From Klebsiella planticola ATCC 33531 (lineage in GTDB: Bacteria; Pseudomonadota; Gammaproteobacteria; Enterobacterales; Enterobacteriaceae), in assembly GCF_000735435.1 (NCBI RefSeq), contig NZ_JMPP01000014.1:186001-250000 (forward strand): a DNA stretch of 64,000 nt, given 5' to 3'. The translations under genes and the position numbers were made by a program. Every line of letters begins with the position of its first letter. Positions within the stretch are counted from its first letter, which is position 1. Under the pieces are notes generated by a model. The model was not told the origin of the DNA and made no database searches. It worked only from the letters and a program-made list of their open reading frames with translations. Of this stretch, positions 19,127 through 28,922 are shown piece by piece.

Positions 19127-20778
19127 GGGATCATCCAGGTTAAGACATAGGCCTGTAGCGTGGTAATAACACCGACCATGCAGGTAAAGATCAGGCTGTG
19201 TTTTACGGTAAAGCGGAACAGGTCCGACTCTTTCCCCACCAGGCCTACCGCCGCACAGGCGATAGCGATGGACTGCGGCGAAATCATTTTGCCGGTGACG
19301 CCGCCGGTGGTGTTGGCCGCGACCAGCAGAATATCGGAGACGCCGATCTGCTGTGCCGCGGTCGCCTGCAGCGCGGCGAACAGCGCGTTAGACGAGGTGT
19401 CTGAACCGGTCAGGAATACCCCCAGCCAGCCGAGGAATGGCGAGAAGAAGGTAAACGCGTGGCCGGTGTGCGCCAGCGCGAGGGCCAGCGTCGACGACAG
19501 CCCGGAATAGTTAGAGATAAAGGCGAACGCCAGCACCATGCCGATGGAGTAAATCGGTAGAGCCAGTTCTTTTAACGTGCTGCCAAAGGTGATCAGCGCA
19601 TCTTTTGGCTTCATACGCAGCCAGACGACGGAAAGTATAGCCGCAAACAGGATGGCGGTGCCGGTGGCAGACAGCCAGTCGAACTTATACACCGCCGCGT
19701 AAGGGGTGGCGGCGCTGACAACCGGCGGCATGCGGGCCACCATCTTATCGAGGAACGGCACGGAGATATTGATAACGAAGTCATACATCGCGCCGCCGGG
19801 AGCAAACAGGGCCTTAAACGGCGGAATACTCCACAAAGTCACGGTGGCGGTCAGGAACAGGAACGGCGACCAGGCGCGGACGACCTGCCCGGCGCTGTAA
19901 TGGGTACGCGCCAGCGTTTGATCGACCTGGGCGGCGCCCATATCGCCGAAGCGGAAGATACGGACCGGCTGCCAGCGTTTGAGGAACAGGGTCAGGCAAA
20001 CCAGTGACACCAGAGAGGAGATGATGTCCGGCAGTTCCGGGCCAAGGAAGTTAGAGCTGAGATACTGCGCGATGGCGAACGAGCCGCCGGCAACCATGAC
20101 CGCCGGCCAGGTCTCTTTGATACCGCGCCAGCCGTCCATAATCGCCATAATCCAGAACAGGACGATAATGGTCAGGAACGGCAGTTGACGACCGACCATC
20201 TGGCCGATGGCAAAGCTGTCGATACCGGTGACCTGGCCGGCGACCAGAATCGGAATGCCCATCGCACCAAAGGCCACCGGCGCAGTGTTGACAATCAGAC
20301 ACAGCCCCGCGGCATACAGCGGGTTAAAGCCCAGGCCGACCAGCAGCGCGGCGGTAATCGCCACCGGGGCGCCAAAACCGGCCGCACCCTCGAGGAAAGC
20401 CCCGAAGGAGAAGCCGACAATCAGCATCTGCAGGCGCTGGTCAGGGGTAATCGAGAGAATCGACGAGCGAATAATATCGAACTGTCCGGTCTTAACCGAA
20501 ATTTTATAGACGAATACCGCGGCGATAATAATCCACGCGATGGGCCACAGGCCGTAAAAGAAACCGTAGACCACGGAAGTCAGCGCGCGATCGACGGGCA
20601 TCTTATAGAACAGCAGCGCGACCGACAGCGCAATGGCCACGGTCCATGTCGCCGCCAGGTACCCTTTGAGCTTGAGCTTTATCAGGGCAAAAAAGAAAAA
20701 CAGAATCGGTAACGATGCGATAAGACTTGAGAGCCAGATATTACCGGCCGGATCGTAATTTTGTTGCCAGAGGTTCAT
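19123..20778 (-). CDS. lldP: L-lactate permease
   Basis: 551 residues, the E. coli length; a proton-linked lactate (and glycolate) permease of the LctP family with about 12-14 membrane helices. Family motifs include [20 protein letters not shown] and SNALFAALQ. The start at 20778 ([13 protein letters not shown]) is preferred over 20790 because it matches the family N-terminus and follows a GGAGACC stretch. It is the first gene of lldPRD. Confidence 0.97.
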   Translation of the reverse strand: MNLWQQNYDPAGNIWLSSLIASLPILFFFFALIKLKLKGYLAATWTVAIALSVALLFYKMPVDRALTSVVYGFFYGLWPIAWIIIAAVFVYKISVKTGQFDIIRSSILSITPDQRLQMLIVGFSFGAFLEGAAGFGAPVAITAALLVGLGFNPLYAAGLCLIVNTAPVAFGAMGIPILVAGQVTGIDSFAIGQMVGRQLPFLTIIVLFWIMAIMDGWRGIKETWPAVMVAGGSFAIAQYLSSNFLGPELPDIISSLVSLVCLTLFLKRWQPVRIFRFGDMGAAQVDQTLARTHYSAGQVVRAWSPFLFLTATVTLWSIPPFKALFAPGGAMYDFVINISVPFLDKMVARMPPVVSAATPYAAVYKFDWLSATGTAILFAAILSVVWLRMKPKDALITFGSTLKELALPIYSIGMVLAFAFISNYSGLSSTLALALAHTGHAFTFFSPFLGWLGVFLTGSDTSSNALFAALQATAAQQIGVSDILLVAANTTGGVTGKMISPQSIAIACAAVGLVGKESDLFRFTVKHSLIFTCMVGVITTLQAYVLTWMIP

Positions 20779-20847
20779 GCAGGTCTCCATCGGGCCAAAA
20801 AGATGCGGTGCTGAGTCTGCGCTCCTTGCAGATCACATCTTTTGTAA

Positions 20848-20864
20848 AACTGGCCCAGCCAAAA
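20848..20864 (-). promoter_or_regulatory. LldR operator O2
   Basis: A 17-bp imperfect palindrome (AACTGGCCCAGCCAAAA) matches the LldR site AATTGGCCCTACCAATT at 12 of 17 positions. It lies 70 bp upstream of the lldP ATG, the place of the downstream E. coli operator in the transcribed leader. Confidence 0.6.
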
Positions 20865-20893
20865 TTTAGTTGTAGGGTTAACGACAACGAATG

Positions 20894-20908
20894 GTTAACC
20901 AAATGTTA
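20894..20908. promoter_or_regulatory. Candidate ArcA box in the lldP promoter
   Basis: Two GTTA elements, at 20894-20897 and 20905-20908, are exactly 11 bp apart, the direct-repeat register of ArcA sites. The site lies between the two LldR operators, over the expected promoter. Aerobic/anaerobic control of lldPRD by ArcA is established in E. coli. Confidence 0.45.
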
Positions 20909-20973
20909 TTGGCAGGCAATATATCTGTGACTAAAAATGATGGATATGTGAACCGTTGAGTGGTTTAAGAAAT

Positions 20974-20990
20974 AATTGGTAGGGCCAATG
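20974..20990 (-). promoter_or_regulatory. LldR operator O1
   Basis: The palindrome AATTGGTAGGGCCAATG matches the reverse complement of the known LldR site at 16 of 17 positions. Its centre is 126 bp from that of O2, the same spacing as the two E. coli operators (-105/-89 and +22/+38), consistent with looping. Confidence 0.75.
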
Positions 20991-21030
20991 GGGTGGGGGA
21001 ATCATGGATGTGAAGGGTATGCGAATCAGC

Positions 21031-21300
21031 GCCTGTCCGGTCACCGACTGCCAGCGTACGCGTTCCCGTCGCCTCGGTGTCTGCGCAGCGCCGTCGGGAG
21101 GCCGTGGGATTCCCGGACACGGCGCCTGATACGCTTGTCCGGCCACCGACTGCCAGCGTACGCGTTCCCGTCGCCCCGGTCAGCGCAGCGCCGTCGGGAG
21201 ACCGTGGGATTCCCGGACACGGCGCCTGATACGCCTGTCTGGTCACCGATCGCCGGCGTACGCGTTCCCGTCGCCCCGGTCAGCGCAGCGCCACCGGGGG
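21031..21300. repeat. Tandem array of ~100-bp GC-rich repeats, 2.7 copies
   Basis: Three head-to-tail copies begin at 21031, 21133 and 21233 (102, 100 and about 68 bp). Each starts GCYTGTCYGG and contains GCGTACGCGTTCCCGTCGCC; full units end CCGGACACGGCGCCTGATAC. At the junctions CCGGACA pairs with TGTCCGG of the next copy, giving REP-like stem-loops. The array lies between the yibL stop and LldR operator O1. Peptide-like ORFs across it are repeat artefacts. Confidence 0.85.
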
Positions 21301-21320
21301 AGGTTCTCGCGGCTAAAAGC

Positions 21321-21683
21321 TTAGAACTCGGTTTTAGCGAAGCCGGTCATTTCTTTGAGGTTCATTTCGCGACCGAGGGCAGTCATCGGATGAACAATCA
21401 CCAGTCCGCGAACGCTTTTCTTCAGCTTGCCCATATCGGCCTGCTCTTTTTTGGTAATCGCGCGGCGATGTGGCAGGCTCATCAGCTTCTGTGCTTCTTT
21501 GCTCAGTTTCTGGCCCTGAACTTCGCGCAGGCGAATAATTTCGGCTTCGAGGGTGGCTTTTTCTTTTTCCAGCTCGGCGTATTTGTCCGCCGCTTCCACC
21601 AGCGACAGGTCTGCCTGCTGGTGGCGGATGGCGTCGAGGCGGTCGCTCAAACGCTTGATTTCATTCTTTTCGACTTCTTTCAT
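21321..21683 (-). CDS. yibL: YibL, ribosome-associated small protein
   Basis: 120 residues, strongly charged and helical. Residues about 1-60 form a coiled coil ([34 protein letters not shown]), followed by a basic segment [21 protein letters not shown]. The E. coli protein co-purifies with ribosomes; its function is unknown. It is a single gene, diverging from yibT, with the repeat array directly after its stop. Confidence 0.9.
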   Translation of the reverse strand: MKEVEKNEIKRLSDRLDAIRHQQADLSLVEAADKYAELEKEKATLEAEIIRLREVQGQKLSKEAQKLMSLPHRRAITKKEQADMGKLKKSVRGLVIVHPMTALGREMNLKEMTGFAKTEF

Positions 21684-21958
21684 GATGACTTAATCTATTA
21701 ATAAAGGGATTTCGACAACATATAGTATGTGCTGTGACTTCTGTTGTGGGTAGTCATTTATCCAGAATCCGGCGTTTTTTCCGCGGAAGTCTCAGAGGCA
21801 ATGATTTATAATTATATGAATGTTAATCATATTGTGACTAAGAGTGGCCTGTTTTTCATCTCTGTGAAGTCTGTCGTCAATACAGCACGTTTTCCTCAAC
21901 CCTGACCTCGCTTTTCGCTAATCCTTTACAGGATGATCCCTGAACACAGGAGGGCGAG

Positions 21959-22183
21959 ATGGCAAAAATCGGTGACGGCGTACCGCGTATTATCGACAAG
22001 ACAGTTGATTTTATGGCTTCAAGCCAGGCTTTTATGGAGTATCTGAAAAAATCCCCGCGTTTACAGCATGTGCCACCGGAGATTCCGCAGAACAAAGAGG
22101 CGCTATTTTTGAATCGGCTGGAGTATTACCGGCAACTTTACCGGCCAACCTGCGATCAGTCTGAACCTGAATCAGAGCGTTGA
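21959..22183 (+). CDS. yibT: Small conserved protein YibT
   Basis: 74 residues (E. coli YibT has 69), with the conserved stretches [13 protein letters not shown] and [14 protein letters not shown]. There is no signal peptide, membrane segment or known domain, and the function is unknown. An unusually strong Shine-Dalgarno AGGAGGGCGAG precedes the ATG, so it is probably well translated. Its last 12 bp overlap the 3' end of the convergent mtlR. Confidence 0.88.
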   Translation: MAKIGDGVPRIIDKTVDFMASSQAFMEYLKKSPRLQHVPPEIPQNKEALFLNRLEYYRQLYRPTCDQSEPESER

Positions 22184-22771
22184 TTTCTGGAAGGTTTTTT
22201 TTAAGCTGATTCGGGAAATCAGCTCGGTCAGAGACAGCATCATTGTTGAACGTACCACCTGCTGGTAGCGCAGCTTCTGCATTGCCAGCAGTTCTTCATC
22301 GCTCTCATCAAACAGCGGCGTCGGCGGTAGGGCGGTCACGCAATGCAGTTCGCCAAAAGGCCCAAGAATCTCATCATCGGTAAAATTGTACTCATTTCCG
22401 TCGTGATTCAACTCTTCACGCAGGGCCATCAGCAGCTCGGCGTCTTCGTATTCGGCGCGGCTAATCACCCCAAGGCCGTAAATCAGCTTCAGGCGTACAG
22501 AAAGGTCCCCCAGCGGCCCATCGCCATCCAGCAATGGCTCCACTGCGTATTTCACCGCGTAGTCGTCTTTACGGAACACCTGAAGCACCAGAATATTGAC
22601 CGCTTCCGTGAGTAGCTCGACGGTGGCGATCAGGAAGCTTCGTACGGTTTTGCCAGCATTCAGACGCTCAAGCACGCGGTTTTCAAATGCCTGTGTTTCT
22701 TCCATTATTGCCTGCATATCTGACAGGAGTAGTAATGGGCGCGGTTCATTCCGCGCCAGGTCTTGCCTCAT
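22172..22771 (-). CDS. mtlR: Mannitol operon repressor
   Basis: 199 residues (E. coli 195). An all-helical protein without an HTH motif; in E. coli it represses mtl expression, probably through partner proteins. The core [20 protein letters not shown] and the [17 protein letters not shown] stretch are conserved. Its ATG overlaps the mtlD stop by 4 bp (ATGA), making it the third gene of mtlADR. A shorter start at [10 protein letters not shown] is possible. Confidence 0.95.
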   Translation of the reverse strand: MRQDLARNEPRPLLLLSDMQAIMEETQAFENRVLERLNAGKTVRSFLIATVELLTEAVNILVLQVFRKDDYAVKYAVEPLLDGDGPLGDLSVRLKLIYGLGVISRAEYEDAELLMALREELNHDGNEYNFTDDEILGPFGELHCVTALPPTPLFDESDEELLAMQKLRYQQVVRSTMMLSLTELISRISLKKTFQKSTL

Positions 22772-23916
22772 TTGGTGGCGTTGTAGTCGTTAACGGCCTC
22801 GGTCACCACGGCACTTGCTGCATCCAGGCCAGAAATCTGTGCCAGCGCAGCCTGGGGGCCCTTGTCGTTAATCAAGGCTGCCAGCTCCTGCGCCTGCGGG
22901 TCTTCTTCGCTGCGGAAGTGCATTGCCGCCGCGATCCCTTTGACCAGATTGACGTGCGGCAGAGCATATTCCAGCGTACCAAGCAGCGGCTTAATCAAAC
23001 GATCGCCCGCGCTCAGTTTACGCAGCGGCTGACGACCCACGCGCTCAACGTCATCTTTCAGGTACGGATTCTCGAAACGGCCGAGGATTTTCTGGATGTA
23101 GGCGGCGTGCTTCTGTGCATCAAAGCCGTAGCGTTTGATCAGCACCGCGCCGCTCTCTTCCATAGCCCCTTTCACCACGGCGCGAATGTTCTCATCAAGA
23201 ATCGCGTCGCGGATCGTCTGGTGCCCGGCCAGTTTTCCGAGGTAGGCGGTTATAGCATGTCCGGTGTTTAAGGTGAATAGCTTACGTTCGACAAATGCCA
23301 TCAGGTTGTCGGTTAATTCCATTCCCGGGATCGCCGGCAGCGTGCCTTTAAACTGAGTTTTATCGACGATCCACTCGCTGAAGGTTTCCACGGTCACTTC
23401 CAGCGGGTCATGCGTCGCAGAGGCGGACGGGGGAACAATACGGTCAACCGCGGAATCGACAAAGCCGACGTTGGCTTCTACCCAGGCTTTGTCTTCTTCC
23501 GCCAGGGCATTAAACACGTGGCCTTTGAGCTGCGTGGTTCCGCGCACCATGTTTTCACAGGCAATGATGTTTAGCGGGGCGGTTATCCCCTGCGCTTTAC
23601 GCTTCGCCAGCCCTTTCGCAATAGCCGGCGCAATGCGCTCCAGCACAACCGGGCCGACGGCGGTGGTGATCAGGTCAACGCGGGCAATCAGGTCAATCAC
23701 TTCCTCGCCGATGCTGCTGACGGCATTGACGCCGGAAACGGTATCGACCTGCTCGTTTTCACCGACGACGTGAACCTGATAGCTATGACGGGCATTCAGG
23801 GCATCAAGTACCACCTGATTCACATCGGCGAATGTTAAAGCGATCCCCGCGTCAGCCAGCAATTTGCCGATGAAGCCACGTCCGATATTACCTGCGCCAA
23901 AATGTAATGCATTCAT
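22768..23916 (-). CDS. mtlD: Mannitol-1-phosphate 5-dehydrogenase
   Basis: 382 residues, as in E. coli; oxidises mannitol 1-phosphate to fructose 6-phosphate with NAD. The Rossmann motif is [13 protein letters not shown] at residues 5-17, and the catalytic segment is [12 protein letters not shown]. The start at 23916 (MNALHFGAG) is the family start; an in-frame ATG five codons earlier is ignored. It is separated from mtlA by a repeat element of about 120 bp. Confidence 0.97.
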   Translation of the reverse strand: MNALHFGAGNIGRGFIGKLLADAGIALTFADVNQVVLDALNARHSYQVHVVGENEQVDTVSGVNAVSSIGEEVIDLIARVDLITTAVGPVVLERIAPAIAKGLAKRKAQGITAPLNIIACENMVRGTTQLKGHVFNALAEEDKAWVEANVGFVDSAVDRIVPPSASATHDPLEVTVETFSEWIVDKTQFKGTLPAIPGMELTDNLMAFVERKLFTLNTGHAITAYLGKLAGHQTIRDAILDENIRAVVKGAMEESGAVLIKRYGFDAQKHAAYIQKILGRFENPYLKDDVERVGRQPLRKLSAGDRLIKPLLGTLEYALPHVNLVKGIAAAMHFRSEEDPQAQELAALINDKGPQAALAQISGLDAASAVVTEAVNDYNATK

Positions 23917-23945
23917 AGTATTAACCTTCATTAATGTTTTTACCT

Positions 23946-24008
23946 GAGAGGGTTCGGGTGAGGCCTGCCCCTCACCCGAACCCTCTCTCTCCAGTCAGAG
24001 AGAGAGGG
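23946..24008. repeat. Intercistronic inverted repeats between mtlA and mtlD
   Basis: A perfect 18-bp inverted repeat (23946-23963 with 23970-23987, 6-nt loop) of the GAGAGGGTTCGGGTGAGG type is followed by a second hairpin made of CTCTCTCT/AGAGAGAG (about 23983-24006). This CCCTCACCC-type sequence is a common intergenic repeat of Klebsiella-like genomes. In the mtlA-mtlD transcript it would form a very stable stem. Confidence 0.8.
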
Positions 24009-24036
24009 ATTCGTCTCCCGGCGTGGCCGGGACCGT

Positions 24037-25956
24037 TTACGCTTTGTTGCCTTTCAGCAGCGCCAGCACTTCCTCAACGCTGGTGGTGTGGGTCAGGCGC
24101 TCAATCACCGACTCATCATCCAGCGCGTTAGTCAGGCTGGTAATCACATGAATGTGCTCGTTATTGCGTGCCGCGATACCGATAACCAGACGGGCTACGT
24201 CATCTTCGTCTTCGCCAAAGCGTACCCCTTCCGGATACTGGCAGAACACCACGCCGGTCTTCAGGACGCGGTCTTTAGCTTCAATCGTGCCGTGTGGTAC
24301 CGCGATGGACTCGCCCAGATAGGTGGAGGTCAGTTTTTCACGATCCAGCATCGCCTGCACATATTCCGGCTCAACGTAGCCGCCTTTCACCAGCTGCTCG
24401 CCCGCAAAGCGGATCGCTTCTTCTTTCGTCGCCGCTTTGCGACCGAGGAAGATATTCTCTGCGCCAAGCTTGAACAGATTTGTGTCGGCGGTATCGAAGC
24501 TGTCTTTCAGACTGCCGCGGACTTTCTCTTCGTTGTCAGTATGGCGCTGCGCCGCAACCAGACGCTCGGTCAGGCTGGTGTACAGGCCGCTGTCGAGGAA
24601 GTTGGTCAGCGAAATGTGCTGGGCCTGCGGCACCTGGCGCATCGCACGCTCGGTCAGATCGCGGTGGGTAATCACCAGGTCGACATCCGGCGGCAGATTG
24701 TTAATCGCGCAGTTGGTGACGGAGATATTGCTCAGCCCCGCATCCTGCACTTTTTTACGCAGCACCCCGGCACCCATGGCGCTGGAACCCATGCCGGCAT
24801 CGCAGGCGACGATGATTTTGCGCACGTGGCTCAGGTCGTTAGCTACGGTACCTGCAGACAGCGGGGTAGCCGCGCCTTTAGATTCGGCTTTCATATCCTG
24901 CATGCGACGAGTCGCCGCATCGATATCATCTTCCTCTTTCACTTTGCTGGTTTTCAGCAGAATGGCGGAGACCACAAAGGAGACGGCCATTGCCGCAATA
25001 ATTGCCGCGATGTTAGCGAAGTACGCGCCTTTCGGCGTCATCGCCAGCACCGCAAGAATAGAACCCGGGGAAGCAGGAGAAACCAGACCGCCGTTGAGGA
25101 TAGTCAGAGTGAACACGCCGGTCATACCGCCGAGAATAACGGCAAGGATCAGACGCGGATTCATCAGCACATACGGGAAGTAGATTTCGTGGATACCGCC
25201 CAGGAAGTGGATGATTGCGGCACCGCCTGCAGACTGCTTCGCATTACCGCGACCAAAGAACATGTATGCCAGCAGCACGCCCATCCCCGGACCCGGGTTG
25301 GCTTCAATCAGGAAGAAGATTGATTTGCCCAGCTCATGAGACTGCTGAATACCCAGCGGCGAGAAGATACCGTGGTTGATAGCGTTGTTCAGGAACAGGA
25401 TTTTCGCCGGTTCAACGAAGATAGATGCCAGCGGCAGCATGTCATGGACAACCATGAAGTTAACGCCCGCCGCCAGAATTTTGGACAGGACTTCAACCGC
25501 CGGGCCAATGCCGAGGAATGCCAGAATCGCGAGGATCATCCCGATAATACCGGCGGAGAAGTTGTTCACCAGCATCTCGAAACCGGACTTAATCTTACCG
25601 TCTACCCAGCCATCAAAATGTTTAATCGCCCAGCCGCCCAGCGGACCTGCGATCATGGCGCCGAGGAACATCGGCATGTCCGCGCCGACGATGACGCCCA
25701 TTGTGGTGATGGCACCGACGACGCCGCCACGCTCACCGCCAATTAATTTACCGCCGGTATAGCCGATAAGCAGCGGCAGCAGGTAGGTGATCATCGGGCC
25801 GACTAACTTCGCCAGCGTCTCGTTCGGTAACCACCCTGTCGGTATGAATAATGCGGTGATGATACCCCACGCGATAAACGCGCCGATGTTTGGCATCACC
25901 ATATTGCTGAGGAAACGACCAAAGCTTTGCACCTTGATCTTGATATCGGATGACAT
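24037..25956 (-). CDS. mtlA: PTS mannitol transporter EIICBA
   Basis: 639 residues (E. coli 637). Imports D-mannitol and phosphorylates it to mannitol 1-phosphate. The N-terminal membrane EIIC domain spans about 1-340 (motif GGIHEIYFPYVL), EIIB carries the phospho-cysteine in IIVACDAGMGSSA near residue 385, and EIIA carries the phospho-histidine in IAVPHGTIEAKD near residue 556. The phosphate passes HPr to EIIA to EIIB. It is the first gene of mtlADR, with AAGGGG before the ATG and a CRP-rich control region upstream. Confidence 0.98.
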   Translation of the reverse strand: MSSDIKIKVQSFGRFLSNMVMPNIGAFIAWGIITALFIPTGWLPNETLAKLVGPMITYLLPLLIGYTGGKLIGGERGGVVGAITTMGVIVGADMPMFLGAMIAGPLGGWAIKHFDGWVDGKIKSGFEMLVNNFSAGIIGMILAILAFLGIGPAVEVLSKILAAGVNFMVVHDMLPLASIFVEPAKILFLNNAINHGIFSPLGIQQSHELGKSIFFLIEANPGPGMGVLLAYMFFGRGNAKQSAGGAAIIHFLGGIHEIYFPYVLMNPRLILAVILGGMTGVFTLTILNGGLVSPASPGSILAVLAMTPKGAYFANIAAIIAAMAVSFVVSAILLKTSKVKEEDDIDAATRRMQDMKAESKGAATPLSAGTVANDLSHVRKIIVACDAGMGSSAMGAGVLRKKVQDAGLSNISVTNCAINNLPPDVDLVITHRDLTERAMRQVPQAQHISLTNFLDSGLYTSLTERLVAAQRHTDNEEKVRGSLKDSFDTADTNLFKLGAENIFLGRKAATKEEAIRFAGEQLVKGGYVEPEYVQAMLDREKLTSTYLGESIAVPHGTIEAKDRVLKTGVVFCQYPEGVRFGEDEDDVARLVIGIAARNNEHIHVITSLTNALDDESVIERLTHTTSVEEVLALLKGNKA

Positions 25957-26100
25957 AAAACACCCCTTCTTCTGTTTTGCTTATCGCGTAGGCTAAAAGC
26001 CTGAGGCTTGTTGTGAATATGGCGGCAGAGGTCGCCGGACCCTGATTGATAAAGCGAATCTGGCACTGAATGGTTAAACTGTCCAGTCGGTGGGTTTTTG

Positions 26101-26277
26101 TGTGATTCTGATCACATGAATATAGGTGTCTGACAGCTATTCGTAGTGATGTGCATCACAAAATTGGTGTGCAAAAAAAACACAATGGGTCAAAATTAGC
26201 CTGATTAGGGCAATTAATGTGAATTACATCACATAATATTGTTTTTGGTTTGTCTCTATATTGTGATCATGTTCACA
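26101..26277 (-). promoter_or_regulatory. Cluster of four CRP sites upstream of mtlA
   Basis: Four 16-bp CRP-type sites can be read: 26101-26116 (TGTGATTCTGATCACA, both half-sites perfect), 26145-26160 (AGTGATGTGCATCACA), 26218-26233 (TGTGAATTACATCACA) and 26262-26277 (TGTGATCATGTTCACA). A fifth, with one good half, is at 26304-26319. E. coli mtl also has five CRP sites. A -35-like TGGACA on the minus strand at 26080-26085 puts the nearest site about 60 bp upstream of transcription start. The rest, 26320-26620, is AT-rich and shows nothing but the yibI ribosome site. Confidence 0.85.
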
Positions 26278-26620
26278 AAAAATAATTCGTTGAATTTTGC
26301 AGATGTGATCGCCGGCAAACTCTGCTCCCTCGCTTTGCGGCTGGCGTTGGTCCACAGACTTCACAATGAAAAAACATCATCGGCGCGCCGTATGGAAAAA
26401 AGTCAGCATGTGGCTTAAGCTCAAGTTGTAAAGATAAGTATATCGTTCTTCAGGATATATTTTGTCACGCTTAAAAACTTGCAAGGAGAATAACTAAAAA
26501 CAATACTCCTCGGCCTTAAATTATAAGCGTATTTTTCTTTTACTTAAATTTCATTAATTAATTTGGTTGCTTACCATTTTATATTATTGATGAGCTGTCG
26601 TCGTGTTTAGTGAGGCACAT

Positions 26621-26977
26621 ATGTTTCTCAACTATTTTGCGTTGGGTGTATTGATCTTCGTTTTTCTGGTTCTCTTTTATGGAATCATTGCAATTCATGA
26701 TATTCCCTATTTAATGGCCAAAAAACGTAATCATCCCCATGCTGATGCCATCCATACCGCCGGGTGGGTGAGCCTGTTTACGCTGCATGTTATCTGGCCA
26801 TTCCTGTGGATTTGGGCCACGCTCTATCAACCTGAGCGCGGGTGGGGAATGAAATCTCATATTCCTCCAGCTGAACGCGATCCCGATATCGAAAGGCTTT
26901 CACAACGCGTTGCCGAGTTGGAAAAAAGACTGGGTGCGGTGCCATCATCCGCAGATAAAGAGACCCCGGAGCGCTAA
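26621..26977 (+). CDS. yibI: DUF3302 membrane protein YibI
   Basis: 118 residues. Two hydrophobic helices (residues about 3-25, [17 protein letters not shown], and about 47-70, [20 protein letters not shown]) flank a short basic loop; the C-terminus is a charged helix. GAGG lies 6 bp before the ATG at 26621; an upstream start at 26603 has no such site. It is paired with yibH, which begins 2 bp after its stop, so YibI is probably the small inner-membrane partner of that membrane-fusion protein. The function is unknown. Confidence 0.93.
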   Translation: MFLNYFALGVLIFVFLVLFYGIIAIHDIPYLMAKKRNHPHADAIHTAGWVSLFTLHVIWPFLWIWATLYQPERGWGMKSHIPPAERDPDIERLSQRVAELEKRLGAVPSSADKETPER

Positions 26978-26979
26978 TC

Positions 26980-28116
26980 ATGGATCTGTTAATTGTATTG
27001 ACCTATGTAGCGATTGCATGGGCGGTTTTTAAGATATTTCGCATTCCGGTTAACCAGTGGACTTTAGCCACGGCGGCATTAGGCGGCATATTTCTCGTCA
27101 GCGCCCTTATTTTATTAATGAACTATAATCATCCTTATACATTTACCGCACAAAAGGCGGTTATTTCTATTCCCATTACGCCGCAGGTGACCGGTATCGT
27201 CAGTACCGTGACGGATAAAACGAATCAACGTGTTAATAAGGGTGATGTCCTGTTTACGATTGATCCCGTGCGTTATCAGGCCCGGGTGGACAGACTGCAG
27301 GCCGATCTGGTGACCGCGCTGCACAGCATCAACACTCTGAAGGCGCAGCTTTCAGAAGCGCAGGCCAACACGGTACGTGTTTCCGCCGAGCGCGATCGGC
27401 TCTACAAGGACTACCAGCGCTATCTGAAAGGCAGCCAGGCGCGGGTCAACCCGTTCTCTGAAAGCGATATCGATAACGCCCGGCAAAACTATCTGGCGCA
27501 GGATGCGTTAGTGAAAGCATCCGTTGCCGAGCAGGCGCAGATACAGAGTCAACTGGACAGCATGGTGGGGGGTGAGCAGTCGCAGGTTGTCAGTCTGCGC
27601 GCGCAGTTGACGGAGGCGAAATATAACCTCGACCAGACCGTGATTCGCGCGCCAAGCAACGGCTATGTTACCCAGGTGCTGATCCGTCCCGGCACCTATG
27701 CGGCAGCGCTGCCGCTGCGCCCGGTGATGGTCTTTATCCCGGAACAAAAACGGCAGATTGTTGCCCAGTTCCGCCAAAACTCGCTGCTGCGACTGAAGCC
27801 AGGCGATGATGCCGAAGTGGTCTTTAACGCGCTGCCGGGCCAGGTATTCCATGGCAAGCTGACCAATATTCTTCCGGTGGTCCCGGGGGGATCTTACCAG
27901 GCGCAAGGGGCATTGCAGTCGCTGACGGTCTTACCGGGAACCGATGGCGTCCTGGCGACAATTGAGCTGGATCCCAACGCGGATGTCGACTCGCTGCCGG
28001 ACGGTATTTATGCCCAGGTGGCGGTCTATTCTGACCACTTCAGCCATGTATCGGTCATGAGAAAGGTCTTGCTACGCATGACCAGCTGGATGCACTACCT
28101 CTACCTGGATCATTAA
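26980..28116 (+). CDS. yibH: HlyD/EmrA-type membrane fusion protein YibH
   Basis: 378 residues. Two hydrophobic stretches span residues 1-48; then come a biotinyl-lipoyl-like strand ([25 protein letters not shown]), a coiled-coil hairpin (about 105-200) and a beta-barrel segment with [20 protein letters not shown]. This is the layout of periplasmic adaptors of efflux systems. The operon lacks a recognisable transporter beyond the small YibI, so its partner and cargo are unknown. Confidence 0.92.
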   Translation: MDLLIVLTYVAIAWAVFKIFRIPVNQWTLATAALGGIFLVSALILLMNYNHPYTFTAQKAVISIPITPQVTGIVSTVTDKTNQRVNKGDVLFTIDPVRYQARVDRLQADLVTALHSINTLKAQLSEAQANTVRVSAERDRLYKDYQRYLKGSQARVNPFSESDIDNARQNYLAQDALVKASVAEQAQIQSQLDSMVGGEQSQVVSLRAQLTEAKYNLDQTVIRAPSNGYVTQVLIRPGTYAAALPLRPVMVFIPEQKRQIVAQFRQNSLLRLKPGDDAEVVFNALPGQVFHGKLTNILPVVPGGSYQAQGALQSLTVLPGTDGVLATIELDPNADVDSLPDGIYAQVAVYSDHFSHVSVMRKVLLRMTSWMHYLYLDH

Positions 28117-28124
28117 TTGCGATG

Positions 28125-28158
28125 AAGGCAGGCTGACGTTAAGTCTGACCTGCCTTTT
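28125..28158 (+). terminator. Terminator of yibI-yibH
   Basis: A perfect 8-bp stem AAGGCAGG/CCTGCCTT encloses a 16-nt loop and is followed by TT, just after the yibH stop. Confidence 0.65.
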
Positions 28159-28207
28159 GCCTGCGCCTGAACCATACTTACCTTTTTGTTGGCGAAAGGA
28201 GCAGGCA

Positions 28208-28816
28208 ATGAAACTGATCGGCAGCTACACCAGTCCCTTTGTACGTAAAATCTCCGTCATTCTGCTGGAGAAAAACCTCCCCTTCGCATTCGTCAATGAA
28301 TCTCCCTACCACGACGAGAACGGCGTCGGCCAATACAATCCCTTGGGCAAGGTGCCGGTGCTGGTCACCGACGGCGGCGAATGCTGGTATGACTCTCCCA
28401 TTATCGCGCAATACCTCGATCAGCTCGGCGCGGCGCCGGCAATGGTGCCATCGGACCCGAAAGCGGCGTTGAAAATGCGCCTGCTGGAGGCCCTGGCCGA
28501 TGGCGTAATGGAGGCGGCGCAGGCACTGGTGCGTGAAAAGAGCCGTCCGGCGGCGCAGCAGTCAGAAAGCGAGCTGCTGCGCCAGCGGGAGAAAGTGACC
28601 CGGGGCCTCGATGCGCTGGAAGCCTATGTTGCCGATGGCAGCCTGCGTATCGATGAGGTCAATCTGGCCACGATTTCAGCGGCGTGCGCGATTGCCTATC
28701 TAAACTTTCGGCGGGTTGCGCCCGGCTGGTGTGCGACGCGGCCTCAGCTGATTAAGCTGGTCGATGCGCTTTTTCAGCGCGCCAGTTTTGCCCGTACCGA
28801 ACCGCCAAGGACTTGA
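28208..28816 (+). CDS. yibF: Glutathione S-transferase-like protein YibF
   Basis: 202 residues (E. coli YibF 202). The N-terminal thioredoxin-like domain begins [15 protein letters not shown], with the catalytic-type serine near residue 9 and the cis-Pro segment GKVPVLV; the C-terminal domain is helical. The physiological substrate is unknown. The ATG at 28208 follows GGAGCAGGC; an in-frame reading from 28157 has no ribosome site. It lies between yibH and selA, as in E. coli. Confidence 0.94.
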   Translation: MKLIGSYTSPFVRKISVILLEKNLPFAFVNESPYHDENGVGQYNPLGKVPVLVTDGGECWYDSPIIAQYLDQLGAAPAMVPSDPKAALKMRLLEALADGVMEAAQALVREKSRPAAQQSESELLRQREKVTRGLDALEAYVADGSLRIDEVNLATISAACAIAYLNFRRVAPGWCATRPQLIKLVDALFQRASFARTEPPRT

Positions 28817-28922
28817 CCCAGGCAGGTAACAGTTTCCCCCCGGAGACGTTACAATCACCGCTGATTTGTTGACTCCCTCTCCCGTCGGGAGGGGGGTAAA
28901 TAACTTACCGCCAGGTCCATTC

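Noticed and set aside
20931-21246. Open frames repeating the peptide QAYQAPCPGIPR
   Set aside because: They arise from translating the tandem DNA repeats and cross the lldP operator region; not a repeat protein.
24088-25323. 411-codon open frame on the plus strand
   Set aside because: Antisense to mtlA; composition rich in His, Arg and Gln typical of shadow frames.
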